The notes under the pieces: model-generated
What the model saw: the letters and a program-made list of their open reading frames with translations, nothing else
The model's database searches: none
What the model was told of the DNA's origin: nothing
In this document: in pieces, positions 47,675 to 59,342 of the stretch
Layout: the number at the start of each line of letters is the position of its first letter
Numbering within the stretch: the first letter of the stretch is position 1
Source of the DNA: Eublepharis macularius
Taxonomy: Eukaryota; Chordata; Lepidosauria; Squamata; Eublepharidae
Length of the DNA: 64,000 bases
Direction of reading: 5' to 3'
NCBI RefSeq assembly: GCF_028583425.1
Contig: NC_072793.1
Span: 173,453,681-173,517,680, forward strand
Position numbers and translations under genes: made by a program

Positions 47675-50600
47675 TTACGGGTGTGCGCTTCGGGTTTCAG
47701 ATTTGGCAAAAATGCCTGAATCTGGCCCAATTCAGAAAGATTTGGTATTTCCAAATCATCCTCAGCATTGCTGGGCCAAATCGGAAATACCAAAGCAAAG
47801 CTTTCCGAAGCGATTCTGATCACTTCAGAAAGCTTAAGGAGCAGCCAGCAACACTTTGCTGGCTGTTTGCATCTGTAAACAGCCAGCAAAGTTCAAGCTT
47901 TCAAGCTTCCCACTCTCTTTTACCAGAGGGGAGGGGGAGATGGAGTGACTCACTACAGCCTCCTCCTTCGTCCTCCCATCTGGTATAAAAGGGCTGGAAG
48001 CTTGAAAGCGGAAGTTTTCTTGCTGTTTGCAAAGTTGCTTGCAAGTAAAGTGCTGCTTGCAGAAATTTAACTGGATGGGAGGGGGAATGAGGGATGACTA
48101 GAGTACAAGGGGGAGGTTGAAGGGGGATCAGAGAAGGGAGGGGGGAGTTAGGAGTGTCCAGTCCTGCAGCAGCAGCATCCTTCCAGCCAACGGGGATTCT
48201 CTGGAAGGAGTGTGCCTTTTTTGAAGAGCTGCAGGGATTTAAATTGGAGGCTTGGCCTTTGGTCAGCTTCCATTTTTCCCTGGCCTAGAGACAGACATTG
48301 AGACTTTCTGCTGGATTCTTTGTCTCTGTGGTGGTCTGGGACTCTTGGCCTGCCGGCCGGCCTGCCTACATCTGGACTGACTGACTGTGTGGATTCTGGT
48401 GACTCACTGCTGGACTTGTGGTTCTGGACCTGACTTGCAAGGTTTGCAAGGCCGTCTTTGCTGAGGCAGCTACTGGAGTGCCACCCCCAGCCCAGGCATC
48501 TGAGGCAGGAGCTGGCACTGGGCAGGGGCCTGCTGCTGAGCCCCCCCCCCTCCTCCAGCAGTTGAAACCCAGCAGCAGGAGAAGGGGCAGCAGGAGGAGT
48601 CTTTTGGGGTGGATGCGGGGAACGTGACTTTTCCATCCCTCATGCTCACCCAGGGACACGGAGGATGTTGGCGTAACTGGCAGAGAGGCTCGCCATCGGT
48701 GGGACTTCTCCCGTGTTCTCTGAGGCCAGCAGCAGGCCTTTCATGGCCATGCAGGAGGAGAGGGTGGTGGAGGAGCCCATATCTCTACCCATTGATCCTC
48801 AACCATCTTCGACTGCCAAGCCAAGGCACGGTGTGTCTGCCCCGAGCACCTCACAGGAGCGCAGCCCCTGTGCAGCGTGGGTCCCCCTGTGCAGCATGGG
48901 TCCCCGCTTAACATCTGATATCTGGGAGCACTTCCAGAGAACGGAAGACCCTCGCTTTGCCTGGTGCAAGCATTTAGAGCGTTGATCAATCAAGGGAGGG
49001 ATGTGGACCATCTCTCCACGTCTGGCATGAGGAGCCACATGAAGAGGCAACACTAGGCAGTACTTCTTCGGGGGAAAATCCTAGTGGCACCACATGGCTG
49101 CCAGCTAACCAGCAGGAGGCAGGCTCGTCTGGTGCTCTCCCCCCATGGTTTCCTGTAGGGCAGGGACAGCAAGCCGCTCTGATGGAGACGCTTGATACGC
49201 AGGGCACTAGTGTCCCCAAAGGGGGGATCTAGAAGATGAGCAGGCGCATCACGTGCCATATCGTGAACATGATCACTGTAGGTGGGCAGCCATTCTCCAT
49301 AGTGGATGACTTCAGCTTCTAAGGGCTGCTCCATGATGCCTATCCCTGCTCCATGATCCCTGCTCACAAAAAGTTGAGCAGGACTGTGGCGCCCTCGTTT
49401 TACAGGGCTGTCAGGGGCCATGTGAAGGCACAGTTGTCCTGCACTGCCGGGGGAACTGTGCACTTCACGTCCGACATATGGACCTGCTCTAGTGTGCAGC
49501 ATGCCTACCTGTTACTTACTGCTCACGGGTGGCAACCCAAGGGCAGGGGTGGAAAGCCCAATGAGACAGGGACGGATGGGAGACCACCAGGCCAGGTACT
49601 GCAAGGCTCTGCTCCACACTGCGCTTCTCAGTGTGTCGCACATAGCAGAGAACATCGCAGCCACCTTGAGGAGGGAGTTAGAAGACTGGGTAGGCGAGGG
49701 CAGCGTGCGTGATGACAGATGGTGGTGCAAGCATGAGGGCAGCAGTAGTGCAGGTGAGCTGGGAGCACATTTACTGTGCGGCCCACAAACTTCACCTCAT
49801 GGTGAGGGGTGCGTTTGGTTTGGGCTCCTCCAGGGAACCCCAGGACCCCGCAACTCATGAGCTCCAGTGTCTCCTGCAGAAATGTTGGAGACTCATGAGT
49901 CACTTCTGGCACAGTGAAGTGCAGGCCGCCCTCGAGGCATGGCTCTCGGAGAATGACATTTGGAGGCAGGTGGGTGAGTTCAGCTGAGAGGATTGGCTCA
50001 CCATCTCCCAGACAGTGGAGGTCCTGAAGCCCTTCAAGGACTTCACCGTGGCGGTCTCATCTGACAATGCGACCCTGGTCATTCCTCTGGTGCACATGCT
50101 CCAGCGTTCTTGGCTTCCTTTGGGGGCCCAGATGCACCACGTGCAGACTTGGTTCCAGGAGTGTACACGCTCGTGAAAAGGCTGCAGCAGGGCATCGCTG
50201 CCAGGCTAAAGCCTCTCACCGAGAAGGAGCTGTACATGTTGGCGACCACGTGTGACCTGTGCATTAAGGGCACTTTTGCTGAGTGGGATGGGAGCACAAG
50301 CACCAGAGATGTCCTCTGTCTGCAGGTGAGATGTAGGCAAGCCAAGAGGGGCTGCCTGTCAACAGGGGGGACGGGTGGGGGGCCCAGCCCTGCTGGTCCC
50401 TCTTGCACCCCTTCTGAGCAGGCTCCCCCTGCGGCCACTGCCAGGATGTCTATGGAGATGGAGATGCTCCAGTGGGCCCTTGGCCCCTCTGGGATTGTGA
50501 GTCGCATGAGACAGGATTCAGCGGAGGCAATGGTGATGGACCACCTTGCAGAGCCCCAAAAGTTGCTGTCCACCAATCTGCTGAGCTACTAGGCTAAGAA

Positions 50601-52100
50601 GGAGGCAGTCTGGCTGGACCTCTCCCTTGGGGTGCAGATGCTCCTCTCATGCCCTCCCATGAGCATGGAGAGTGAGCATGTCTTTTCCTATGCAGGCGAC
50701 GTTGTCAGCCCACATCGCATTCACCTTCTCCCCTGGAGAGTTGAGCAGTTTGTCTTCCTGAAGGTCAGTATGCGGCTCTTCGATTTCTCAGGAATGGACT
50801 TCCAGAGTGAATGAGGTGAGCCCTCCTTGTGGCCTGCATCCTCTAAGAGTCTATATCCTGGGGAATAACACTCTTCCCAAAAGGAAACTTAGGTAGAACA
50901 CCAGCAGGAGGAGGGTGGAACTCACCCCCGCTCCATACACACACAATGCAAAACTGCCACAATCCCTGTGGGCCCAAATTTATTCTGATGTCTGAGAACA
51001 GAGGCCCCAGCAATGTTGATTGCCACTGAAATGGGAAAAGAGAGAGAAATTAGGTAAACTACAGAGGGACACATAATGTGTATCACAGGAAACCCAGAGA
51101 AGCAGCCAAACAGAGCTATGCTGAGTAAACTCAAGTTTACTCACCACGTGGGTTGGAGCATGTTGTTATGTGTTGTTGCATTGCTGTTAAATGTGGGATG
51201 GGCGGGGAGCGGGGTGGGAGCAGGGAGGAATGGTGATGAAGGCTAAATCCCAAGCCTGAAGCTGGCGTGGGGGGGGCGGGCTCTGCAACTGTGCTCCATG
51301 AATGCCATTGTGGTGTGCTTGTGGCTTGGTACTGACTGGTTCTGCTCTGTGGTGTTCCTCCACTGGCTTCCCTCAGACCCTGGCCACAGTAAATGACAAT
51401 GGTTCTGCTGGACTAAGTTGCAAGAGTGTCCCCTGGTTTGGTTTAGTTTGGGTGGAATGGATGTGATACTATGGTGCTGTTCCCTTTGAATCACTTTGGT
51501 TCTGTTGGGGGGGGGTAATCAGTGTTATTCTAACATTGTTGTATGCTGTTACCTGCCCTCAGCCCGCTTGTGGGGAGGGCGAGCAAGAAATCTAATAAAT
51601 AATTTTTTTGAAAATTAATTTGTGTGTGTGTGATTCTCTGGTGTGATGGTAATTGTTGTTTTAATCTAGGGCTGTGTGTTGTGATTTAATAGTAATGAAA
51701 TGTTCCATTAATGCTGTTACCCACCCTCAGCCTGCTTGTGGGGAGGGCGGGCAAGAAATCTAAAAAATAAAATTTTTGACAATTAATTTGTGTGTGTTTA
51801 TGTGTGTGTGATTCTCCGGTGCGATGGTTGGCCCTCATAGAGAAGAATGGAGAGTGGCTGGCCAGCCTGCTCTGGGGGTGATGGGGAATTTTGGGGTGCG
51901 AGTGTTTGGTTCTGTTGTGTTTTCCCAGGGATGAGCTTCCATTCAGAAGTGTGCGTCTGCTGTGGCACTTTTGCCCTGTGCATAAGTGCCCCGGGAAAGA
52001 AATTTTAAAAGTTCTTGGTATAGGGAAGAATGGAGAGTGGTTGGCCGGCCAGCTCTGGGGGTGATGGGGAGTTTGGGGGCGTGTGTGTGTGTAACAGGCT
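47675..52100 (+). mobile_element. hAT DNA transposon (ZBED type), broken
   Basis: Left end at about 47675 (gtgtgcgcttcgggtttcag, with internal self-complementary stretches gatttggtatttcc / ggaaataccaaag). Coding pieces follow for a BED finger, a transposase core and a hAT C-terminal dimerisation domain (see 48713-50814). The 3' part 50818-52100 is non-coding with direct repeats (51545-51650 and 51710-51810, both with cttgtggggagggcg; and 51840-51900 with 52025-52075). I did not find a matching right terminal repeat, so the right edge is uncertain. Confidence 0.65.
48713..50817 (+). pseudogene. hAT / ZBED-like transposase, decayed
   Basis: Pieces in order: 48713-48985 with a BED-finger start (SDIWEHFQRTEDPRFAWCKH), where the second Cys of CxxC is Leu and a frameshift follows, the rest (DHLSTSGMRSHMKRQH) being in another frame to 49057; 49353-49560 with HFTSDIWTCSSVQHAYLLLT, the RNase-H-like core start; 49709-49987 with TDGGASMRAA and HIYCAAHKLHLMVRGAFGLG; 50110-50592, middle; 50632-50814 with CPPMSMESEHVFSYAGDVVS and RVEQFVFLKV, the hAT dimerisation motif. 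At least four frame changes and an in-frame stop at 50590 make it non-functional. CpG decay is likely. Confidence 0.75.
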
Positions 52101-52109
52101 CTCCTGCCT

Positions 52110-52408
52110 GCGTCTTAACTAAGCTTCTGCTATTCCACAGGAAAGATTGATCTTTTCTCTTGGACAGCTTCAGCGATTAGTTCAAGACCTGTCAAGCAAA
52201 ATTGTTCTTTGAACCATTTGCTTATCAGTACATTTATTTATAAAAGGTTCTTTATTGCTTTACCACTTCTCATCAAGGTACACAGACCTTTGTTAGTTTT
52301 ATTTTCTTTTATTGAAAATACATCCTAGTTTTTTTTAATGAAGCAAGTAATTAGAAAATATGTGATTAATATAAATCCTACAAAAATAGAACACAGAAAG
52401 GCAATAAG
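52110..52408. other. Spacer, nothing recognised
   Basis: AT-rich, no ORF or repeat identified. Confidence 0.3.
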
Positions 52409-52421
52409 AATTAAGTTTGCT

Positions 52422-53291
52422 GGTATTTAACACCAAAGAAAATTGCACTAGGAAATGCTAATATGTCAGACAGATGCTGGAAATGTAAAAAGCATGAAGG
52501 ATCATTGTATCACATGTGGTGGACTTGTGAGGTAGCTAAGCAATACTGGGGAGATATAATTGAAGTAATTAATGAGGTTTTGCAAACCCAAATAAATAAG
52601 AACCCAGAATTGTTGCTACTGAACTTGGGAATGGAAGATGTTCCAATGCAGTACAGAACATTGTTATTTTATATGATTACAGCAGCAAGACTTTTATATG
52701 CGCAGAAATGGAAAGTGCAAGAAATACCAACTACAGAAGATTGGATTTACAAATTGCTGTACATGGCAGAAATGGACAAAATGACAAGAAAACTGAAAGA
52801 TCTTGATCCAGGAGAATATATTGCAGATTGGGGGAAATTGAAACAATATTTAGAAAAAAAATGGGATGTGAAGGGAGGACTGTGGCAGTTTGAGAACTAT
52901 TAAATTGTGATTTGAGAAATAGAAGAGAGAAGTAACTTTACCATTAATGGGAAAACTTGGCTATTAATCAACCTAAGCTAGTAATATTATTAGTTTGACT
53001 TTATTAAAAATACTTAGTTCAGTTAATGATGTAGACAATGGATACATTAGTGGAGACGATATAGTATATATAAAAGAATTTGAACAGGCTTAGATTAAGA
53101 GATACAATATATGTATGTTTTAGAAGAATATAGTAGAAAATAGTTTAAGCAATAAGATAGGTTAAGGGTTGGAAAGCTGTTGGAAGTCTATAAGGAGGGG
53201 GGAGGGAAAGGGTGGGGGCTGAAATAAATTTAGTAGGAGGGGGAATGTATGTATTAATGATGTACTCACCAATAACATTTTTTTTAAAAAA
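52422..53291 (+). mobile_element. L1 LINE, ORF2 C-terminus, with target duplication
   Basis: Flanked by aattaagtttgct at 52409-52421 and 53292-53304. 52463-52903 is open and reads CWKCKKHEGSLYHMWWTCEV (the L1 ORF2 C-terminal Cys/His motif), then MITAARLLYAQKWK, ending naturally at TAA. A 3' UTR with agctgttggaagtctataag and a polypurine stretch follows, then an A-rich tail. 5'-truncated and otherwise young-looking. Confidence 0.85.
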
Positions 53292-53304
53292 AATTAAGTT
53301 TGCT

Positions 53305-53889
53305 AACATTTCCTAATTAACTCTTAAATTTAAAATAATCAAAGTTTCTATAAAATGCATTAAGATTCTCATAATCTACAATGCAAAGATAAACATCTTG
53401 CCTAAATCTCATGAGATTTCTTCCAGTCAGAACTCTAACCCATTATCTAGATTTGTATGTTTTATAGGTTATCTTATGCAAATATATAAGATGTTTTCAT
53501 GTAATAGCGTAAACAAACTATGATTTGTTTGATGCTTCACTGAATATTCATAATTTCTAATTAGCCAAAAAATGACGTTATAGCCAACTAGCCAAACAAA
53601 TCTAGATAGAGTCCACTATTTTTAATTTTTTTGCTTGCAAAATGCCACCCTAAGCCACCTAAAAACCCCTTGATTTTCCCTACAGGGAATATTGGAGAGC
53701 GGAGGCAGATGGGGGCACCTTATTTGGGGGACCATAACATGGCCCCCCTGAAGTCCAATCATTCTGAAACATGGGGGGTCGATTAGAGTTAAGAGAAGGT
53801 CCCCACCAAGTTTGGTATGATTTGGAAAAAAATGGTTCCCTCAGGCCCCTGGAAAGCCTGAGGGGACCATTTCCTTGGGGAAAAATTAA
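53305..53889. other. Spacer, low-confidence repeat remnant
   Basis: 53680-53880 (gggggtcgattagagttaag, then aaggtccccaccaagtttgg) has the look of a dispersed element but I cannot place it in a family. No ORF supported. Confidence 0.3.
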
Positions 53890-54183
53890 GGGAAAAAAGG
53901 CCATTAACTGTGCTCAATAATGACAGAACAGAAATTACTTGAAGGGGAGTCAAATCCTGCCACAAATCAATTGGCTTTTTTTAAAAAATCCATTAATTCC
54001 AGCCTTTTTTGAAAATGGTCAATCAAACAGGCCAGCTGCATGACAAGGGGTGGTCTGAGTTTTCTACTTTAGAACAAGAGAAACTTCTTAAGGAGGGTGT
54101 AAGAAGCCACCTTAAGCAGAATTCGGGAGAGGCAGAATACAAATAGTAGTAACTTGACTACTCAACACTAATGTAATGCACTC
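53890..54183. repeat. Copy of gene C intron 4 segment
   Basis: Collinear with 29886-30175 (cttgaaggggagtcaaatcc here, with one base changed there). Part of a relic gene C-like unit. Confidence 0.7.
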
Positions 54184-54455
54184 CCTAGATTCTGATTTTG
54201 CTTTAAGGTCTTGCCAATCTTTCCTCTTTTTTCCAGAGGCTGATAGTCACTGAAACAAGTCAGAGGGAGAACCACAACAGTTTCCCTTGAAAGAGAAACG
54301 GCAGAGAAGAAACATCGGAACAAAATGGAAGAGGGGGAATGAATCCTCTGCTTCTCATGGGGCTGAATTCCAGGACATCTCCACAAACCAAGGAAAGTTT
54401 AGTTGCCCTGTCTGTGGGAAAACATTCAGTTATAAATCACTGTTTGATATGACAT
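54184..54455 (+). pseudogene. Relic of a gene C-like finger exon, inverted
   Basis: ttttttccag acceptor, then the gene C finger-exon leader ([20 protein letters not shown]..., [20 protein letters not shown]) and the first half of finger 1 ([16 protein letters not shown]), where it stops. A TGA lies early in the leader frame (GATAGTCACTGA). It is on the plus strand although its flanks match gene C's neighbourhood in the opposite sense. It has no function as a finger gene. Confidence 0.8.
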
Positions 54456-54457
54456 AT

Positions 54458-54660
54458 TTCTTTCCGCAAAGTCAGCTCGTAGACTTCAGTTGGTGCAGAA
54501 CACTGCAATTCAATTATTATCAGGATCTAGGAGGAGCATGTCTGCCACTCCCATTCGGCTGTCACTCCATTGGTTGCCTATCAGTTACTGGGCTCAATTC
54601 AAGGGTTTGGCCATCACATACAAAACCCTTCACGGCATTTTGCAAGCCCTTCCTGTGCTG
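54458..54660 (+). mobile_element. L2/CR1-type LINE fragment
   Basis: Reads LVQNTAIQLLSGSRRSM and SLHWLPISYWAQFKGLA; paralogue of 30178-30400. Confidence 0.6.
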
Positions 54661-55590
54661 CCAGGTCTCCCTTTCACCCACTGGCACTAGCAACTCACCA
54701 CTTGCATGTAGCACTGAAAGGGTTAACTTTTCCCTTTAAAGGAATTGAAGCAGGAAGTGTTTGGAGCAAGTCATGTGGCTCTTCTTGATGCCTCTCTAGG
54801 AATGTGGTAGCAAAATCAAAAAGAGTCCAGTAGCACCTTTAAGACTAACCAATTTTATTTTAGCATAAGCTTTCGAGAATCAAGTTCTCTTCTTCAGATG
54901 CCTGATACAGAGACTGTAGGAATGGAAACTCCTAACATTTAACCCTTGGACTGACTTCTTTCCATAAAGCAGAAAGGTCCAGCTCCTTGTTTCACCCTGC
55001 CAGAGGGTGCTATCTGTTTACCCAGCAAGCTTCACTCCAATTCCACTGCAAAGTGTGGCAAATCAAAGACAGGATTCAACCCCCTTTGCCATGCCAGTGT
55101 ATGCTCATTTTTGCCTCTAAGGAAGCTAATGTAGGGTCATTGAATGCAGAGCAATCCCTTTCTATATCTAGGGAAATACCATTTTCTATTCCCTAAGAAC
55201 CGCATGGTGGAGGTGCAGAAGCTTCTGGCTGGGCTCACTGGCTTGAGCCACACATTTCCAAGCATTGGTTTTGCTGCTCCCTCCCAAAAGGAGACTTTTT
55301 TTTTTGTTCTGAGTGGTGTGCCTTTATCGGTCTAATCTAGTAGGGCTCTTCCAGTATTCAAATACAGAAGTGAACTGCGTTCGCTGGGTGAAATGTAGCC
55401 CAAGAGGAGGAAAGAAATAGACTAATTATTTCTGGATTTTCCATTTCAAACTGGGCTATCTCTTCATATTGGCAAAAAATGAGGAATAAATTTTTTTCAT
55501 CTGCAACCCTTCATAATGGAAGGGTGGGAAGGGACTTCTCTTAGATGCAGAAGTATCTGCTGGTGGCCCAGAGCAATGACACTATAGGCC
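54660..55590. repeat. Promoter-like block and intergenic module copy 3
   Basis: 54680-54980 copies the gene C promoter-like block (37741-38010), interrupted at 54805-54916 by a Penelope-like fragment. 54980-55560 copies 38011-38700. It is the remains of a minus-strand partner of gene E. Confidence 0.65.
54805..54916 (-). mobile_element. Penelope-like fragment with hammerhead motif
   Basis: An 8-bp duplication, taggaatg, flanks it (54797-54804 and 54917-54924); 37927-37938 is the empty site. On the minus strand: CTGAAGA (core), a GAGAA/TTCTC stem, GAAA, a GC/GC stem with TTAT loop, then CTA, the layout of a hammerhead ribozyme with a usable NUH site. Stem I is not clearly paired. Confidence 0.55.
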
Positions 55591-55596
55591 TCTGAG

Positions 55597-55952
55597 AGCC
55601 AAAACACACGTTAAGAAATACCTAGGTTCAGCACGTGTTCTCTTACCTCAAGGTTTGCCGGGATCTGTAGGCGTCCTGGAAGCTTAAAGTTTAGCATTTA
55701 CAGAGCAGCAGAAAGGGGAAGGGAAATACAGGCGCCTGTATTTTAAGCTTTAAGCTTCCAGGATGCCTTTAAGCTTCCAGGACGCCTACAGATCCTTTAA
55801 GCTTCCAGGACTTTAAGCTTCCAGGACTCCTACAGATCTTTAAGCTTCCAGGACGCCTACTTTAAGCTTCCAGGATGCCTACAGATCCCGGCAAACCTTG
55901 AGGTAAGAGAACACGTGCTGAACCTAGGTATTTCTTAACGTGTGTTTTGGCT
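55597..55952. mobile_element. Inverted-repeat MITE with internal tandem array, 356 bp
   Basis: Ends agccaaaacacacgttaaga and its reverse complement, arms about 90 bp (to gcgtcctggaagcttaaag), flanked by ctgag on both sides (55592-55596 and 55953-55957). Between the arms, the inner word ctttaagcttccagga is repeated about six times. No ORF. Confidence 0.7.
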
Positions 55953-56031
55953 CTGAGCTTGCTCCCCTCTACACACCTTGCCCTCCTTAGGCTCCACCCC
56001 CAAAGCTCTAGGAATTTCACAACCCTACTAT

Positions 56032-57066
56032 GGTTGCCAGTCTCCAGGTGGGAGCTGGAGATCTCCTGGAATTGCAACTGATCTCCAAGCCTCAGAGAAT
56101 AGTTCCCCTGGACAAAGTGGCTGCTTTGGAAGCTGAGGGAGGAAGAAGAAGAAAAAAGAAAATGAAGCTTAGAGTGTGACACTTGTTCCTTTAGCTTCCC
56201 CTCTCCTTTTGTTTATATGGCACAGAGCTTTAAACTGAAGTGAGATTAAAAGGGTGGGTCAATAGGGCTGGTAGGGGCTTTTGCAAATAAGGATGGTATA
56301 TGGGATATATTGTGATTTTTATATGTCCATGTTCTAAATGCTATTTAAATTGCTTCAACAAAAAACCTAGAGAATCTGGAAAGAAATTAGGCTTAATATG
56401 CCCCCTTCCGTTTTATGTGATTTAATATAGACCTAATACAATTCTCTATGCTTTTCTAACACATTAGATATTATTTACATTTAGTTACTGGACTAGAGGG
56501 AGTGTGGCAAATGGGTCTTTGTGGTCTTCTGTTCTCCTCACCCTTTATCTTCCTTTTTGGATTTCTTTCCTTTAAATAAAAGTATAGGAATGTTGAGACA
56601 AGATATCTTCTGGGATCAATAGGGGAAATACCAGGGAGGTAGAGGGAACTTAGTAAAGCTGTTAAATTTCAAAACTTAAACTATTGGTTAAGCTAAGTCG
56701 ACATACACACTTTCTTTTGCCTTTTGTAATGAAAATACAAGTACAAAACCTCAGATGGCTTGGATTTGATGTATGAAAGACTGAGGGTAGGCTGTTCTAA
56801 AAATCTTTTTGTATACTTTTCTCCTTTAAGAAATTATTTAGTCAATGATATACACAAATAATGGAACTAATAAGCTGAGTGTTTAAAAAAGAAGAAGAAA
56901 AGTATTTTCTTTTTAAAAAAACCTAATAAAGCCTATTATATATATATATAAAAAAGACAAAGTGGATGCTTTGGAAGCTGAGGTCTCTCCTCTCCTCAAA
57001 TCCTGCCCTCCCCAGACTTCATCCTCAAAATCTCCAGGAATTTCCCAGCGTGGAGCTGGCAACCTT
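56032..57066. mobile_element. GTTGCCAG-type MITE split by a LINE
   Basis: Starts ggttgccagtctccaggtgg and ends cgtggagctggcaacctt. The LINE insertion at 56139-56955 separates the halves. Confidence 0.6.
56139..56955 (+). mobile_element. L1-type LINE 3' UTR insertion
   Basis: A long 28-bp duplication with one mismatch starts gacaaagtgg on both sides (56111-56138 and 56956-56983). The 3' end is cctaataaagcc then a TA-rich, A-rich tail. No coding part: 5'-truncated. The family is assigned by structure only. Confidence 0.6.
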
Positions 57067-57339
57067 GTAATGCATTGGCAGTGCTGCTGCTTCCCAAGAG
57101 GAAATTTTGTTCTGCCTGTGGCCACGGTGCTCAAGGACAAAAGCAAGTTAATCTCCCTTAATTGGACGCGGATTATAAGGAGATACTTCTCTGATTGTTC
57201 TGTTCAGGTATCCATCAGAGCTTGGGCAAGGTGACCCACTCCTATGGATCCATACTGCGGAGAAAGGCAGCAAAGAAAGGGAGGTTCGAACATTTTCCCT
57301 CATAAAACAAGGGCTTAGGATGCTCCTTGAGGTATCCGA

Positions 57340-57720
57340 GCCAGTGTGGTGGAGTGCTCAGAGCGTCGGACTAGAATCTAGGAGAACCAGGTTCGAATCT
57401 CTACTCTGTCACTGAAAGATGCTGCCAGACACTGAGCCTAGCACACATTCTCAGCCTAACCTACCTCACAGAACTGTTGTGAGGACAAAATGGAGCACAG
57501 AACAATGTGAGCTGCTTTGTGGCCTGTTTGGGAGAAGGGCAGCACAGAGATGCAAGATGGAACATATCTCCTCCTTAACAAATCCATGAGGGTTTAAGAA
57601 CCAACCTGAGCTATCTAAGCTAGGATCTAGGAGAACCACGTTCAAATCCTGAATCTGCCGTGGAAGGCTGCTGGCTGACTTTGGGCTACCGACCTGGGTT
57701 GTGGTGATTGCCCAAATGTA
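57340..57720 (+). mobile_element. tRNA-derived SINEs
   Basis: 57340-57560: gtgtggtggagtgctcagag, B box ggttcgaatctctac, body ctacctcacagaactgttgt. A second, partial copy follows to about 57720. They mirror the minus-strand SINEs at 39690-40045. Confidence 0.6.
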
Positions 57721-58775
57721 AATATGGGTGATTGGGATGTCAAGCTGGCTCACTCGTGGTGGGCAAATCCTCACATACTGAATCAACAATGTTGAGGTGT
57801 ATCTTTCAGATAGGAACCAAATGATCTGGTAACAGAAAGTGATCTGGACACCTAGTGTTTCTTAAGTGCATGCCTGCACCTGAATCAGGCCAGACCAGAA
57901 TGATCCAGACCATTAGACATCCCTTCGGCCTCCACAGCCTCTCTCCTTCCTCACCTGTTCCTGACCACCACGGCACACTAGTGAAGGGCCTGCTCAGCTG
58001 CCACAACTCTGGTCTAGGGGGTTCAAACTGGGTAGGACCAGAGTACCCTAGGGTTGCCAGGTCCATGTTGGTAAATTCCTAGAGATCTGTGGGGTGGAAC
58101 CTGGGGAGGGCAGGGTTTGGGGAGGGCAGGGATGTCCGCTGGGTATGATGCCATTTAATCCACCTTCCAAGCCAGCCATTTTCTCCAGGGGAACTGGTTT
58201 TTGTCACCTGGAGACCAGTTGTCATTCCGGGAGATCTCCAGCAACCACCTGGAGACTGGCAACCCTAGAGTACCCTTTCCCTTCCAAACACCAGCCCTCT
58301 ATTGGTCAGCATTGCCAGGCTTAAAACTGAGGCCGAGGTGTGAAGACCCCCGTCAAGCTAAAACAAACTGCTTCAACAGAGTGGGTAAGAACCTAACGAT
58401 TTTTAAATACCCCGCATGTAAACATTTTAAAAAGTGTTAACAGGAGATACGTTCCCCAAAACAGGGCCACATAAACATCCTAAAGGGGCTGGCTGCTTCT
58501 CTGGTCCCAACTCTTCCTGAGTCATTGGCGTTTCCCCGATCTGTGTCTGCCTCCATGGGTGAGGGATGCTGAGCCTCCCAGCTCCTGGGAGAAGACCACC
58601 TTCCCCCCGCCCCTCCTCGGGAGAGCCCGATATCAACTTTCCCAAGGCCCTCCCTCCCTCCTGGGTAGCCCCTGATCCGATCTTCTGCGCCTTTTCCACC
58701 AGGCACAATCCCCGGGGCTCAGAAGGGTGTCGGCCAAGGGAGAAAATCCGCAGCAAGCTCCTAGGCCATTCCATG
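57350..58775. repeat. Segment inverted relative to gene D upstream
   Basis: Reverse complement of the 38905-40060 segment, ending abruptly at ccatgg (58774-58779) against gene E's promoter block. Contains a MITE at 58050-58266 that is only a stub in the gene D copy. Confidence 0.65.
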
Positions 58776-58779
58776 GGTT

Positions 58780-59009
58780 TCTACGCGGCTCAAGCCTTTT
58801 TTACCTGGAAGGAGCTTCCATGAAGGGGTTAAACGGAACGAGCGTCTCAGTTCCTAGAGAAGCACGAAGGGATGAGGCCGCCTGATCTCTAACAGCGATC
58901 GCTTCCTGCTCTGTGGGAAGACTCGCCTTTCAGTTTCCCGCCCGGGAGTTTGGAGAGGGGCTGGGGGGCGGGCTGGGCCAGGCGGCGGCTGCCCGTGGAG
59001 CAGGAGAGG
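58780..59009 (+). promoter_or_regulatory. Gene E promoter / leader
   Basis: Shares gaacgagcgtctcagttcct and cttcctgctctgtgggaaga with gene D. Shorter than in the others (about 230 bp) because of the inversion join and a shorter leader. Confidence 0.55.
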
Positions 59010-59342
59010 ATGAGGGCAGAGCCGGGCCCGGGGGACGAGGAGGAGCGCCCTTGGGACGCGCAGCGCCGGCGCTTCAGGCAGCTCCGCTACCGGGAGGCCG
59101 AGGGGCCCCGGGGGGTCTGCAGCCGCCTCCATCACCTCTGCCGCCAGTGGCTGGAGCCCGAGAGGCGCAGCAAGCGGGAGATGCTGGACCTGGTGCTCCT
59201 GGAGCAGCTCCTGGCCGTCCTGCCCCCGGAGATGGAGCGCTGGGTGCGGGGCTGCGGGCCCGAGAGCAGCGCCCAGGCGGTGGCCCTGGCCGAGGGCTTC
59301 CTCCTGAGCCAGGCAGAGGGCGAGGAGCAGGAGCCGCAGCAG
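59010..59342 (+). CDS. Gene E exon 1: SCAN domain
   Basis: ATG at 59010; leader [19 protein letters not shown] at about residues 16-104, 111 codons ending EEQEPQQ before gtgagg. Nearly identical to A and D (one change, LHHLC for LHQLC). The gene continues beyond the window. Confidence 0.92.
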
